Source: Legionellaceae bacterium (lineage in GTDB: Bacteria; Pseudomonadota; Gammaproteobacteria; Legionellales; Legionellaceae). From it: DNA of 64,000 nucleotides. Position numbers and translations under genes: made by a program. The notes beneath the pieces are model-generated. The model saw only the letters and a program-made list of their open reading frames with translations, made no database searches and had not been told where the DNA came from. Shown here piece by piece: positions 54,045-61,843 of this stretch (within the stretch, counting starts at the first letter, position 1; the number at the start of each line of letters is the position of its first letter). Where the stretch lies: NCBI GenBank assembly GCA_020831865.1, contig JAFIFT010000018.1:1-64000 (forward strand). Reading direction: 5' to 3'.

Positions 54045-55404
54045 GCCTGTGTCTATAAAAAATATTTTCATACGAAAAATGGCATATTCAGCAATCCTAC
54101 AAATGCTAGTACTAGCTATTTTCTTACTTCTTAGTCAAAAATATGTGAGTAGCTATCAAAATAGTGAACTAACAAACATTTTAATAATTAATGATTCCTT
54201 TTCCTTAGATGAAATTACCAAATACGTATTACTCAAAAACCAAAATGCTTTAGACTTAGCATTATTAAATATATCTCAAGAACGTAAACTAGATAATATT
54301 AAATTTATATCCCCCGAAAATATCAGGCTTTTCAAAGCGAAATGTGTAAATATAAAAAGTGATAGGAGGCTTTGTCGTAATGAGAATAATTTTTTTTCAG
54401 GAATTACTTCTATTAAAAATAATAATAAGCTATTAGGGTTTATAGTTGCTAGCAAACAATATAATTCATTTTTTTCATTACCAACAACTCATGGTTTGAT
54501 TTTTATCATCATAATTGTCTTTGTAATATATATTTTTAACTCAATTTTTTTATTATTATCCATGCGAAAAATAATTGCTCGGGATACCAAATTCTTAATA
54601 GAGTTTATCCAAACTCTGCCAAAGGATCATAGCTTTGATCTTTCTTTAATCAGAATAGAAGAATACAAAAAGATCGCCCGAAAATTTATTAGTGAGCACC
54701 GCCAGATATTATTATTACAGAGAGATACATTATATTCCGAAACAAAAAAAGAAATTTCAGAACAAGTTGCTCATGATATACGTTCTCCAATAGCAGCAAT
54801 AAATACTATAGTATCGACTTTAAATAACATCCCAGAAAAAAAGATAAACCTAATAAAGAATTCTGTTAAAAGAATTAATGATATTGCTAATAATCTACTG
54901 CTGAACTCAAAAGATCCGAAGTACGATGTAAGCAGCCAAGTTATCACTCGTCCTGAATTAATGTATAGCTTATTAGCTAATCTGATTATTGAGAAAAAAT
55001 ATGAATATCATAACTCTGATATCAATATAACACTGGACGTGTCACAAAATGCCTATAAATGTTTTGCTACTATAAATGATATTCAATTTAACCGGATCCT
55101 ATCAAACATAATAAACAATAGCATTGACGCAATAAATAGATCTGGCAGCGTTAAAATTTTACTGCGAGCAGATAGTGAATTTGTATATATAAATATTGAA
55201 GATGATGGTTGTGGAATACCCGCTGATGTTCTACCAAAGATAATGGATCGTGGTTTTAGTTTTAATAAAACTCATGGCACTGGTTTGGGCTTATTTTATA
55301 CAGATCAGTATATTAAACAATTAAATGGCATTATAGATATATATTCAAAAGAAAATGTTGGGACACGTATTACAATAACGCTGCCCAGAACCAAAATGAT
55401 ATAG
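54034..55404 (+). CDS. Sensor histidine kinase (module 2)
   Basis: A 456-residue protein (ATG 54034; 54022 possible). Two membrane segments (about residues 20-36 and 155-180) enclose a periplasmic region of about 115 residues. The kinase core has QVAHDIRSPIAAI (H-box), SNIINNSIDAI (N-box), EDDGCGIP (G1) and GTGLGLFY (G2). Unlike the module 1 kinase it has no receiver domain. The H-box neighbourhood is similar in the two kinases, so they may be paralogs feeding the same regulator. Confidence 0.88.
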   Translation: MKHKPVSIKNIFIRKMAYSAILQMLVLAIFLLLSQKYVSSYQNSELTNILIINDSFSLDEITKYVLLKNQNALDLALLNISQERKLDNIKFISPENIRLFKAKCVNIKSDRRLCRNENNFFSGITSIKNNNKLLGFIVASKQYNSFFSLPTTHGLIFIIIIVFVIYIFNSIFLLLSMRKIIARDTKFLIEFIQTLPKDHSFDLSLIRIEEYKKIARKFISEHRQILLLQRDTLYSETKKEISEQVAHDIRSPIAAINTIVSTLNNIPEKKINLIKNSVKRINDIANNLLLNSKDPKYDVSSQVITRPELMYSLLANLIIEKKYEYHNSDINITLDVSQNAYKCFATINDIQFNRILSNIINNSIDAINRSGSVKILLRADSEFVYINIEDDGCGIPADVLPKIMDRGFSFNKTHGTGLGLFYTDQYIKQLNGIIDIYSKENVGTRITITLPRTKMI

Positions 55405-55463
55405 GTGTGGAATGATGGCTTACATACTTCATTTGGATGAATCAAAACAAGAATGACGTGAAG

Positions 55464-56099
55464 CTATGATTTTAAAGTAATTTTTTTCCTACCTAGATAA
55501 ATTATTTCAACAATATAAATTGAGCAAAAATCAACCATGCTGGTTGACATAATTATTTTCTTGTTGTTGAAATTGGCTTCAAGTTCATTTGAATTCAAGT
55601 AAGTTAAGTAGTACAGGGATGATTTATCACCCTTAATATAGCAGAGCGTGTTTTTAAGAGCCTCTAAATCTTCTTTTTTTGCTTCATGCGTCAATAATAT
55701 CGTTTCGTTAGCGATGATGGGTTCATAAGCATCACTGTTGATAATAATCGGAGTAAGCTGGGTTATTTTTTGTCTGATTTCTTCAAGGTAACTCTTTGAT
55801 TTACCAGAAAGTTCATTTTTTGATGTATCTATTTTTATATGGCAAGGAGCATTTTTCTCGAGGAAAATTTGAGCATCGCATATGATGCCCTCTAGGTAGA
55901 GTTTATGAACCAAACGTTCTGCTATTTTAGCACCAATTTTCATTCTTTCGCTTTCGATAGATTTCAATGTTCCGGAGCGAACAATACCATCTTCACAAAA
56001 AGACTGCTGATTTTGCTTGAGCAATTTCTGTCTTATGAATTTGACTCTTTTGGCAGGCGATAGTTTCACCAGTTCATTTGTAATTTCATTAATATTCAT
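55464..56099 (-). CDS. XRE-like HTH protein in an operon with a response regulator
   Basis: A 211-residue protein. The first 70 residues form a divergent XRE-like HTH (RVKFIRQKLLKQNQQSFCED, then SGTLKSIESERMKIGAKIAERL) of the type found in phage-like repressors. The C-terminal 130 residues (ANETILLTHEAKKEDLEALKN and on) are a mixed fold I cannot name. It overlaps the response regulator stop by 11 bp. Since the response regulator has no visible DNA-binding domain, this protein may be the output for the sensors. Confidence 0.65.
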   Translation of the reverse strand: MNINEITNELVKLSPAKRVKFIRQKLLKQNQQSFCEDGIVRSGTLKSIESERMKIGAKIAERLVHKLYLEGIICDAQIFLEKNAPCHIKIDTSKNELSGKSKSYLEEIRQKITQLTPIIINSDAYEPIIANETILLTHEAKKEDLEALKNTLCYIKGDKSSLYYLTYLNSNELEANFNNKKIIMSTSMVDFCSIYIVEIIYLGRKKITLKS

Positions 56100-56811
56100 A
56101 ATTTATAAATTTATTTTCATTGGAAATATATTTCCAGAAGGATGTTTGTTTATTATCTTGTAAAATCGCGATATCCCCATTTTCATTTAAAGTGAGAAAC
56201 GTGGTTGGATTTTTTTGTTTTAGAAAAGTTTGTCTACAAAGACTATAAACCTCACTTTCTATATTTACACTATTCGGAAATATATCAATAGGGTCGATGC
56301 GGTACTGACTAGCATTTGTTTCTATGTGTTTTGAAAGAAATGTATAAAGCTTATGAATGGCATCGCTATCTTTCTTGTCAACAAACAAATCGATATTATG
56401 GTTATTATGCAACTGAATAGCTTTGCTCTTAGGAACGTTACTGGTAAGCATACTGACATATGATGAAGGAAAGTATTCCCTTATTGTGGTGCTGATATCT
56501 ATACCGGTTATCCCCTCACCTCGTAACTCTTGATCCAGGACAATTATTGCAGACAATTCAGACAAATCTTTGAGTGTCTTTAAAATGACAGCTTTATTAA
56601 TATCACCTTCATAAAATGAATGAATAATTTCTAATGGTGAATCAGGTAAATAACAAAACTTTTCTAGATGCCTGAGAAAATCTTTACTCTTTGAAAACGT
56701 TCTCACTATAACTGAATCTTTAAATTGCTCAGTAAAATAATAATGAATAACCGCTAAAAGGGACTGATCATCATCTAATAATATGATTTTGGGCTTGATA
56801 TACGCTAACAC
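56089..56811 (-). CDS. Response regulator with receiver domain, no recognised DNA-binding domain
   Basis: A 241-residue protein. I choose GTG 56811 with GAGAG upstream (VLAYIKPKIILLDDD), instead of 56859. Receiver residues: the acidic LLDDDQ near the start, phospho-Asp in VLDQELRGEG, Thr/Ser in MLTSNVPK and Lys in FVDKKDSD. An insertion of about 30 residues lies before the phospho-Asp. The C-terminal 80 residues (FLTLNENGDIAILQDNK) are not a known output. It is transcribed divergently from the peptide operon and is the natural phosphate acceptor for the two kinases. Confidence 0.8.
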   Translation of the reverse strand: MLAYIKPKIILLDDDQSLLAVIHYYFTEQFKDSVIVRTFSKSKDFLRHLEKFCYLPDSPLEIIHSFYEGDINKAVILKTLKDLSELSAIIVLDQELRGEGITGIDISTTIREYFPSSYVSMLTSNVPKSKAIQLHNNHNIDLFVDKKDSDAIHKLYTFLSKHIETNASQYRIDPIDIFPNSVNIESEVYSLCRQTFLKQKNPTTFLTLNENGDIAILQDNKQTSFWKYISNENKFINYEY

Positions 56812-57019
56812 AATACTCTCACAAAAATAAAAGTTACTTAATTTATGGTAATTATACACAAAAAAAGCGCAAAATAAAATAAATACAAAATAAAAGCATA
56901 AAAAAATGTAATTACACTATTGAGTTGCATGAAAAGTGTATTTATAATATATCCCATGTTGTTGATTAAGTTTAGTGACATTAAATCAATTTTTTGAATG
57001 TAGTAAATAGGTTTTAAAC

Positions 57020-57556
57020 ATGGAAGATATAAATTCTGTTATAAGCACAAATGAAAAAACTCAGCCATTAAACATAAATGTGACAATCCCTGCTTATGAC
57101 AAAAAACAAAATGGAATCGTGTGCAATTTTGCAATGGACGTTATTCCTAATGATTCTCTAGTTATAGAAGCTCATGGAACTATAGTGACCAGTTTAAAGA
57201 AAAATTTAGGTCGAGTTATCACGATTATGTCCAATTTAGATAGCTCTTGGAAAATATTAAAGAATTTTAAATATCAACTCACCACAATGGAAAAGCAATT
57301 TCGCGTCATGGATACCAGAAGTGCTGGATTGCCTCTTTGTATAGCACTTCTCAACGTAGTAAGAATCTTTCATGGAAGAGAACAAGTCCAACATATAACA
57401 GGAACAGGGATTTTAAGAATAGATGGAACATTCGAAAAGTCCCATTTGGAGGAGGAGAAAAAACAAGCCACTTCGCAAATAATGGAAAGCAGGTTTATAA
57501 ATTCACAAGTTTGTAAACATGTGTTCGACCTCGCAAATTTAATGAATAATCAATAA
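57020..57556 (+). CDS. Stand-alone Lon-like (S16) peptidase-domain protein
   Basis: A 178-residue protein without ATPase domain. The segment DTRSAGLPLCIALLNV aligns with the Lon DGPSAGxxMxxALxS block, and TGTGILRIDG followed by EEEKKQA aligns with Lon TGEITLRG...LKEKLLAA. Ser101 and Lys147 would form the catalytic dyad with spacing only 3 residues longer than Lon. It is the first gene of the peptide operon, 13 bp before the next. A role in trimming leader peptides or regulating the precursors is inferred. The identification is by eye and needs a profile search. Confidence 0.5.
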   Translation: MEDINSVISTNEKTQPLNINVTIPAYDKKQNGIVCNFAMDVIPNDSLVIEAHGTIVTSLKKNLGRVITIMSNLDSSWKILKNFKYQLTTMEKQFRVMDTRSAGLPLCIALLNVVRIFHGREQVQHITGTGILRIDGTFEKSHLEEEKKQATSQIMESRFINSQVCKHVFDLANLMNNQ

Positions 57557-57569
57557 GAAGGAGAAAGCC

Positions 57570-58109
57570 GTGAAGTTTAAAAAAGTAATCTCCGCACTTA
57601 TGCTAACGGGAGCTGTAGCAGCTGTAAATGCAGATGTTTGCAAGCATGCTCCTGGAAGTGTGACCTGCGGGAAAGGGACTGTCGGCAGTTTATCGGGGAA
57701 CGGAATGGTCACGGTAAACGGTACAACAGTAGAAGGTGCAACTGACGTAAATGGTATGTTGAATGCTGATGATGCTCATTTTGCATCGTTAAATGTAAAT
57801 GGCAGCGTCATTTTAATTCAATGTATTGTGAACCAGGGTGCTGAAATCAAAGGATCGCTGAAAGCAACCTCATCAAAATTTGAAAAATCTTTGGATATTT
57901 TTTCAAGTTCAATTCGTTTGATTAACTCAAAAATAAACGAAAACTTACAAGTTCATCATACAGACAATAAAAGCCAAGAAGTATTTCTGGAGAACAACTC
58001 CGAAGTGAGTGGCGATATAGTTTTTGATGATGGCCATGGAAAAGTCTATATCAGAGGCAGTTCAAAAATTGGTGGAAATGTTATTGGTGGCGAAATTATA
58101 ACTAAATAA
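57570..58109 (+). CDS. Exported beta-solenoid (bactofilin-like) repeat protein
   Basis: A 179-residue protein from GTG 57570 with AAGGAG 8 nt upstream. A signal peptide (FKKVISALMLTGAVAAVNA) is followed by short repeats with N-G turns and alternating hydrophobics (GSLSGNGMVTVNGTTVEG, DVNGMLNADDA, SLNVNGSVILIQC). These resemble a right-handed beta-solenoid of bactofilin type but are secreted. It is the second gene of the operon; perhaps a scaffold or immunity factor in the periplasm. Function not known. Confidence 0.6.
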   Translation: MKFKKVISALMLTGAVAAVNADVCKHAPGSVTCGKGTVGSLSGNGMVTVNGTTVEGATDVNGMLNADDAHFASLNVNGSVILIQCIVNQGAEIKGSLKATSSKFEKSLDIFSSSIRLINSKINENLQVHHTDNKSQEVFLENNSEVSGDIVFDDGHGKVYIRGSSKIGGNVIGGEIITK

Positions 58110-58121
58110 TGGAGAAGTAAA

Positions 58122-58298
58122 ATGCAAGACCAAAACAATATGGAAAATGTAATAGACATCTTTTTTGGCATGTATAGCGATGGCAAGGAGGGTGGCAGTG
58201 AAGGCAAGGAAGGCGGAAAGGATTCTTCTAAAGATGGCTGTGAAGGGTTAACCATGATGAATGGTATAAATCATCAAAAAATTGAGTACAGATTCTGA
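58122..58298 (+). CDS. 58-residue Gly/Lys/Glu/Ser-rich peptide, precursor candidate
   Basis: ATG 58122 follows GGAGAAG at 58111-58117. The first 20 residues (MENVIDIFFGMYS) are leader-like. Residues 20-41 are built from SDGKEGGSEGKEGG and KDSSKDG, alternating Lys/Ser and Glu/Asp, the side chains ATP-grasp ligases join. No GG-cleavage context like that of the later precursors is visible. The stop (58296-58298) lies one base before the next ATG, so it is coupled to the ATP-grasp partner gene. It may be a precursor with a core in its repeats, or a small accessory. Confidence 0.5.
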   Translation: MQDQNNMENVIDIFFGMYSDGKEGGSEGKEGGKDSSKDGCEGLTMMNGINHQKIEYRF

Positions 58299-58299
58299 T

Positions 58300-59154
58300 A
58301 TGTCTGAGAAAAAACTACTCGTTGCCTCATCTCATAGGAGTGAGGCAATTACCCAATGGATTCTTGAAACTGATTCAGTAAAAGCATTCATAGATATTAT
58401 TTTCATCGATGATATTTTGAATAATTTTGAGATTAGAGATGAGTTAGATAAGAGCGGCCCCACAATTCAATGGCGTGATATATTTGGCAATAAATATTCC
58501 AATAACACTCATTATTTATTAAACCGGGTGATTAACATTGACGAGGGCTTATTTAGTCAATTTCGACATGAAGATAAGGACTATGCTCAAAGGGAGTTTG
58601 AAGCCTATCTGGGCTTTGCTTTGAATGCTTTTGTAAGCCCACAAGAGCAAGCTATCAATGGTATTTGTGAGCGCTTTAACACCTTACCTCAACAGTGGCA
58701 GATGGTTAAAAATATCGAAGGGATTTCTATTCCAAATTATTACTGGGGAAGCCCCAGATACCAGTTTTTGTCTGATAAAAAAAATGTCGTTCATTCAAGT
58801 ATATTTGATTGTCTAAATTGGTCTACAGCTCAGATTTACAAAGAGCAAGATAGTAGTTTTCGTTTTATTAAACCTAATGGGAAGCCTTTATTTGTCTTAT
58901 CTATCGGGGAACAAGATCTAATAACCTTTGGTGAAGAATTAAGAACAGAACAACAAGCAAGAATAGAAAAACTGACCCAACACATGCGCAAACTTTTCGG
59001 GTATTTTATTTTTGAACTTTTGTTGTTTGTTCATGAAGAACAAATAACGTTTGGTTGCATCAATATAGATGTCATTCAATCGACAAAAAATATTGGTTTT
59101 CAGCATTTTATGCAGAAGAATTTAGTAGAGGAATGTTCCAAATGTCTCAATTAG
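58300..59154 (+). CDS. ATP-grasp partner protein (pre-ATP-grasp-like), unknown
   Basis: A 284-residue protein. ATG 58300 directly follows the peptide's stop; a TTG at 58282 is the alternative. It contains IQWRDIFGNKYSNNTHYLLNRV, DYAQREFEAYLGFALNAF and LPQQWQMV followed by PNYYWG. No ATP-binding lobe is present. It overlaps the ATP-grasp gene by 13 bp. By size and position it looks like the separate N-terminal half (substrate or leader-binding) of a split ATP-grasp system, but I do not recognise a named family. Confidence 0.5.
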   Translation: MSEKKLLVASSHRSEAITQWILETDSVKAFIDIIFIDDILNNFEIRDELDKSGPTIQWRDIFGNKYSNNTHYLLNRVINIDEGLFSQFRHEDKDYAQREFEAYLGFALNAFVSPQEQAINGICERFNTLPQQWQMVKNIEGISIPNYYWGSPRYQFLSDKKNVVHSSIFDCLNWSTAQIYKEQDSSFRFIKPNGKPLFVLSIGEQDLITFGEELRTEQQARIEKLTQHMRKLFGYFIFELLLFVHEEQITFGCINIDVIQSTKNIGFQHFMQKNLVEECSKCLN

Positions 59155-60164
59155 CAACTTTTATTAGCTTAAGTCATAGGCCTGAAATTAATGGTGGCAG
59201 ACTGGAGCAATCACATCAACCTCGTGTTGAGATAGATTATTCATATACACGTAATATATCTGATGTAATTGTCAACACCATTGCTTTTGGTCCAAAGCAA
59301 GATAAGGTTCTGTTAAGTCTTGAGCATGCTATTGAAGAGAAAGACAAAATACTTATCTTTTATTATGAAGATCTCCATAAAAAATGGACCTATGTCCAAA
59401 ACAACTCAGAAAGTTATTTTATTTATCGTAAAAATGATGATGAACAATTAAAAGTATATCCTAAAAATTTGTATATTCGTGGCTGTCAGATCGATAGAGA
59501 TGATCCCTATTGGATGTTGCTGGGTGAATTTTACAATTTTGTTGATACTTGGGAAGGAAAAGTGATTTGCGCCCCCAAAAAACAACAGAACAATGAATCA
59601 AAATTATACCAGTTGAACAGCTCTTTAAAGAACGCCAGTACTCCATATAGCGATATTTCCATCGGAAAAAGTTATGTCATTAAAGGCGAAGATGGATTGG
59701 CAAAATTATCTAAAAACAAACATTACATTGTCAAGTCACTTTCTGGTATTCGTTCAATCGTTGTGGATGAGGTGGATTTTAGTTCTTGGAACCAGGATAA
59801 CTTATCCAATATCCCCACTCTTTTTCAGGAAAAAGTAGAGGGAAATGATCTGAGAATACACGTTGTTAATGGCAAGATTTACGGCAAACTGTCACTTGAA
59901 AAAGCAGGCGTCGATTATCGTTATGACGATAACTTTTTTTCGCTTGTCGACTTTAATGACGTTACTGAAGAGCTCAAAATATTTTGTTTGGCTGTAACAG
60001 AATATGAAGACAACTCATTAATGGGAATTGACTTCATCAAATCCAAGAATGGTTATGTTGTTTTAGAAGCCAATCCTTCACCAGGTTGGTCAGCGTATTA
60101 CGAATGCAAAGGCATCGAAATTGATGCCTTTATGAAGGATTTATTGACGGAGTTAACCCATTAA
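59142..60164 (+). CDS. ATP-grasp ligase, RimK-like (first)
   Basis: A 340-residue protein; ATG 59142 has AGAGGA about 10 nt upstream. The ATP-grasp lobes are visible from residue 185 on: HYIVKSLSGIRS (phosphate-binding Lys), LFQEKVEGNDLRIHVVNGK and the metal-binding MGIDFIKSKNGYVVLEANPSPG (Asp, Glu, Asn; read in parts). Such enzymes make amide or ester bonds by acyl-phosphate activation of carboxylates. With the upstream partner it likely modifies the peptides encoded nearby. Confidence 0.8.
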   Translation: MSQLATFISLSHRPEINGGRLEQSHQPRVEIDYSYTRNISDVIVNTIAFGPKQDKVLLSLEHAIEEKDKILIFYYEDLHKKWTYVQNNSESYFIYRKNDDEQLKVYPKNLYIRGCQIDRDDPYWMLLGEFYNFVDTWEGKVICAPKKQQNNESKLYQLNSSLKNASTPYSDISIGKSYVIKGEDGLAKLSKNKHYIVKSLSGIRSIVVDEVDFSSWNQDNLSNIPTLFQEKVEGNDLRIHVVNGKIYGKLSLEKAGVDYRYDDNFFSLVDFNDVTEELKIFCLAVTEYEDNSLMGIDFIKSKNGYVVLEANPSPGWSAYYECKGIEIDAFMKDLLTELTH

Positions 60165-60187
60165 TCAGTGTTATTGGTCAATAAAAA

Positions 60188-60219
60188 TATTCTTACTTTC
60201 CTGACAGGAAATAAGAATA
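60188..60219. repeat. Hairpin between the first ATP-grasp gene and the precursor genes
   Basis: TATTCTTA and TTTCCT (60188-60202, with one unpaired C) pair with AGGAAA and TAAGAATA (60206-60219) around a GAC loop, 14 bp in total. No T-tract follows. It may be the 3' end of the upstream transcript, with precursors having their own promoter. Confidence 0.55.
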
Positions 60220-60293
60220 GACCTCATTGGTCGGTATAAAACCGCCTATTTAGGGAGTCTGTACATTACGTTAGAAAATTAAAAGGAAGACAA

Positions 60294-60431
60294 ATGGAAA
60301 CTAATAATGAAGAACGGCCTTTAGCTTATATCAAAGATAAAGAGCGACCAACCGAAGTGCTAAATGAAATTTCAGGTGGTTCAAATCGGCTTATAACGCA
60401 GAAAAAGTTAGACAGCGCAAAAGCTTTTTAG
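60294..60431 (+). CDS. Precursor peptide 1, 45 residues, with core apparently cut by a frameshift
   Basis: ATG 60294 follows AAGGAAG at 60283-60289. The leader ends VLNEISGG, a double-glycine cleavage motif, then SNRLITQKKLDSAKAF and stop (60429-60431). The codons just before the stop contain T5 (60425-60429). Reading one base back, the frame goes on LVGYDEIEDMVFINFK to TAG 60476-60478, exactly before the next gene's ribosome binding site. The acidic YDEIED resembles the core of precursor 2. The gene either carries a 1-nt deletion or uses slippage at the T-tract. Confidence 0.7.
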   Translation: METNNEERPLAYIKDKERPTEVLNEISGGSNRLITQKKLDSAKAF

Positions 60432-60487
60432 TCGGTTATGATGAAATCGAAGATATGGTTTTTATTAATTTTAAATAGGAGATAAAT

Positions 60488-60661
60488 ATGGAAAACAAAG
60501 ATAGAGTCCTTGGTTATTATACCTCTAAAGAATTAACCAATGAAGAATTGGTTGCAGTATCAGGCGGTTCAGCAAAATTGACTAGTCGCACGACTCACCA
60601 AGGGACTGGGGGCTATCCTGGTAATCTTGATTATATCGTAGATGAAACTTTGGATTGGTAA
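60488..60661 (+). CDS. Precursor peptide 2, 57 residues, double-glycine leader and acidic core
   Basis: ATG 60488 follows AGGAG at 60477-60481. The leader (KELTNEELVAVSGG, Gly26-Gly27) has the pattern of peptides cut by C39 peptidases. The 30-residue core has Lys, Ser and Thr donors first (SAKLTSRTTHQGTGG), then Pro-Gly and the acidic LDYIVDETLDW. Donor-then-acceptor order is typical of graspetides, in which ATP-grasp enzymes form side-chain ester or amide rings. The next gene is such an enzyme. Confidence 0.75.
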   Translation: MENKDRVLGYYTSKELTNEELVAVSGGSAKLTSRTTHQGTGGYPGNLDYIVDETLDW

Positions 60662-60684
60662 TCGGTAAAACGTTAATGACTTTT

Positions 60685-60708
60685 GGGCCTTTCTAAAGGA
60701 AAAGGCCC
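60685..60708 (+). terminator. Hairpin after precursor 2 (partial terminator or stabiliser)
   Basis: GGGCCTTT (60685-60692) and AAAGGCCC (60701-60708) form an 8-bp GC-rich stem, followed by ATATTTCAAATTT, a weak T-rich tail. Leaky termination here would keep the precursors in excess over the enzymes downstream. Confidence 0.6.
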
Positions 60709-60731
60709 ATATTTCAAATTTAAGGAGATAT

Positions 60732-61841
60732 ATGACCGTTTTAATTATAACCGAACCTGATGATGTTCATGCAGTATTGGTTCATCTTGCACTGGAAAAA
60801 AAAGGGTATGAAAGCACGTTATTTTTTAGTGCGGATATGCCAAGTATGCAAAAAAACAATCTCTATTTCTCCAATGAACATCATTCTTGGAGCACGTTCA
60901 TTGACGAAAATCATAAAGTAGAGTGGAATACCAAACACATGGAGTCAATATGGTGGAGACGGCCTAGACGACCTCATCTTCCCCAAAATATCCATCAAGA
61001 TGATAAACGCTTTGTCCATAAAGAGAATGCAATTTATCATGACTCTATTCCCTATCTGTTCAATAGTGATTCCTGGTGGGTGAATCCAATAGAGTCAACC
61101 TATAAGACCCGATCTAAAATAACCCAGTTAAAACTAGCCCGAAAAAGTGGTTTTCAATTGCCAGAGACATTGATATCAAACTCTCCTGAAGATATAAAAA
61201 AATTCATTACAAAGGCAAAAAATGATGGTGTTATATATAAGCCATTCGCCCCACATCACTGGGTTGATGAGGCTGGAATGAGGCTTTTGTATACTGACAA
61301 AATATCTATAAAAGATTTACCTTCAGATGACATGTTACAGGTTGTACCTGGAATTTATCAAAAATATGTGGAGAAAAAATTTGAGTTAAGAGTGACTTGC
61401 TTTGGTGCTCATATCAGTGCTGTTAAAATTCATTCACAACAACATGCGCATGGCCAGACGGATTGGCGAAAAATTCCAGGACAAGAGTTAGTGCTGTCTC
61501 CTTATGAAATGAGCTCGTCTATTAAAAATAAAATTTTTAAATTTATGAAAGAAATAGGGGTCGTTTTTGGTTGTTTTGATTTTATCGTTACGCCAGAAGA
61601 CGATATTGTTTTTTTAGAATTGAATGAACAAGGCCAGTTTTTATGGGTAGAAGATATACTGCCTGAATTATGTTATATGGATATGTTTGCCGAGTTCATG
61701 GTTCAAAAGCGCTTTGATTTTTCATGGAAGCGATCAAGCAAGACGCTCTCATCAAAAGATTTTAATGAAAGCGCGCAAAAGATTATTGATAAGAATATTC
61801 ATAAACATGTCTATTTAAACCAAGTTAAAAGAGTGGCGTAA
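60732..61841 (+). CDS. ATP-grasp peptide ligase, MvdC/MvdD (graspetide synthetase)-like
   Basis: A 369-residue protein with AAGGAG 7 nt before ATG. The N-terminal domain has IIWWRRPRRP-type IWWRRPRRPHLP, a motif typical of graspetide ligases, followed by NPIESTYKTRSKITQLKLA. The ATP-grasp domain shows VIYKPFAPH (Lys), YQKYVEKKFELRVTCFG, AVKIHSQ and the metal site CFDFIV and FLELNEQGQFLW (Glu, Asn). The short C-terminal tail is basic. It probably recognises the leader of precursors 1/2 and links Ser/Thr/Lys side chains to Asp/Glu in their cores. Confidence 0.85.
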   Translation: MTVLIITEPDDVHAVLVHLALEKKGYESTLFFSADMPSMQKNNLYFSNEHHSWSTFIDENHKVEWNTKHMESIWWRRPRRPHLPQNIHQDDKRFVHKENAIYHDSIPYLFNSDSWWVNPIESTYKTRSKITQLKLARKSGFQLPETLISNSPEDIKKFITKAKNDGVIYKPFAPHHWVDEAGMRLLYTDKISIKDLPSDDMLQVVPGIYQKYVEKKFELRVTCFGAHISAVKIHSQQHAHGQTDWRKIPGQELVLSPYEMSSSIKNKIFKFMKEIGVVFGCFDFIVTPEDDIVFLELNEQGQFLWVEDILPELCYMDMFAEFMVQKRFDFSWKRSSKTLSSKDFNESAQKIIDKNIHKHVYLNQVKRVA

Positions 61842-61843
61842 TT

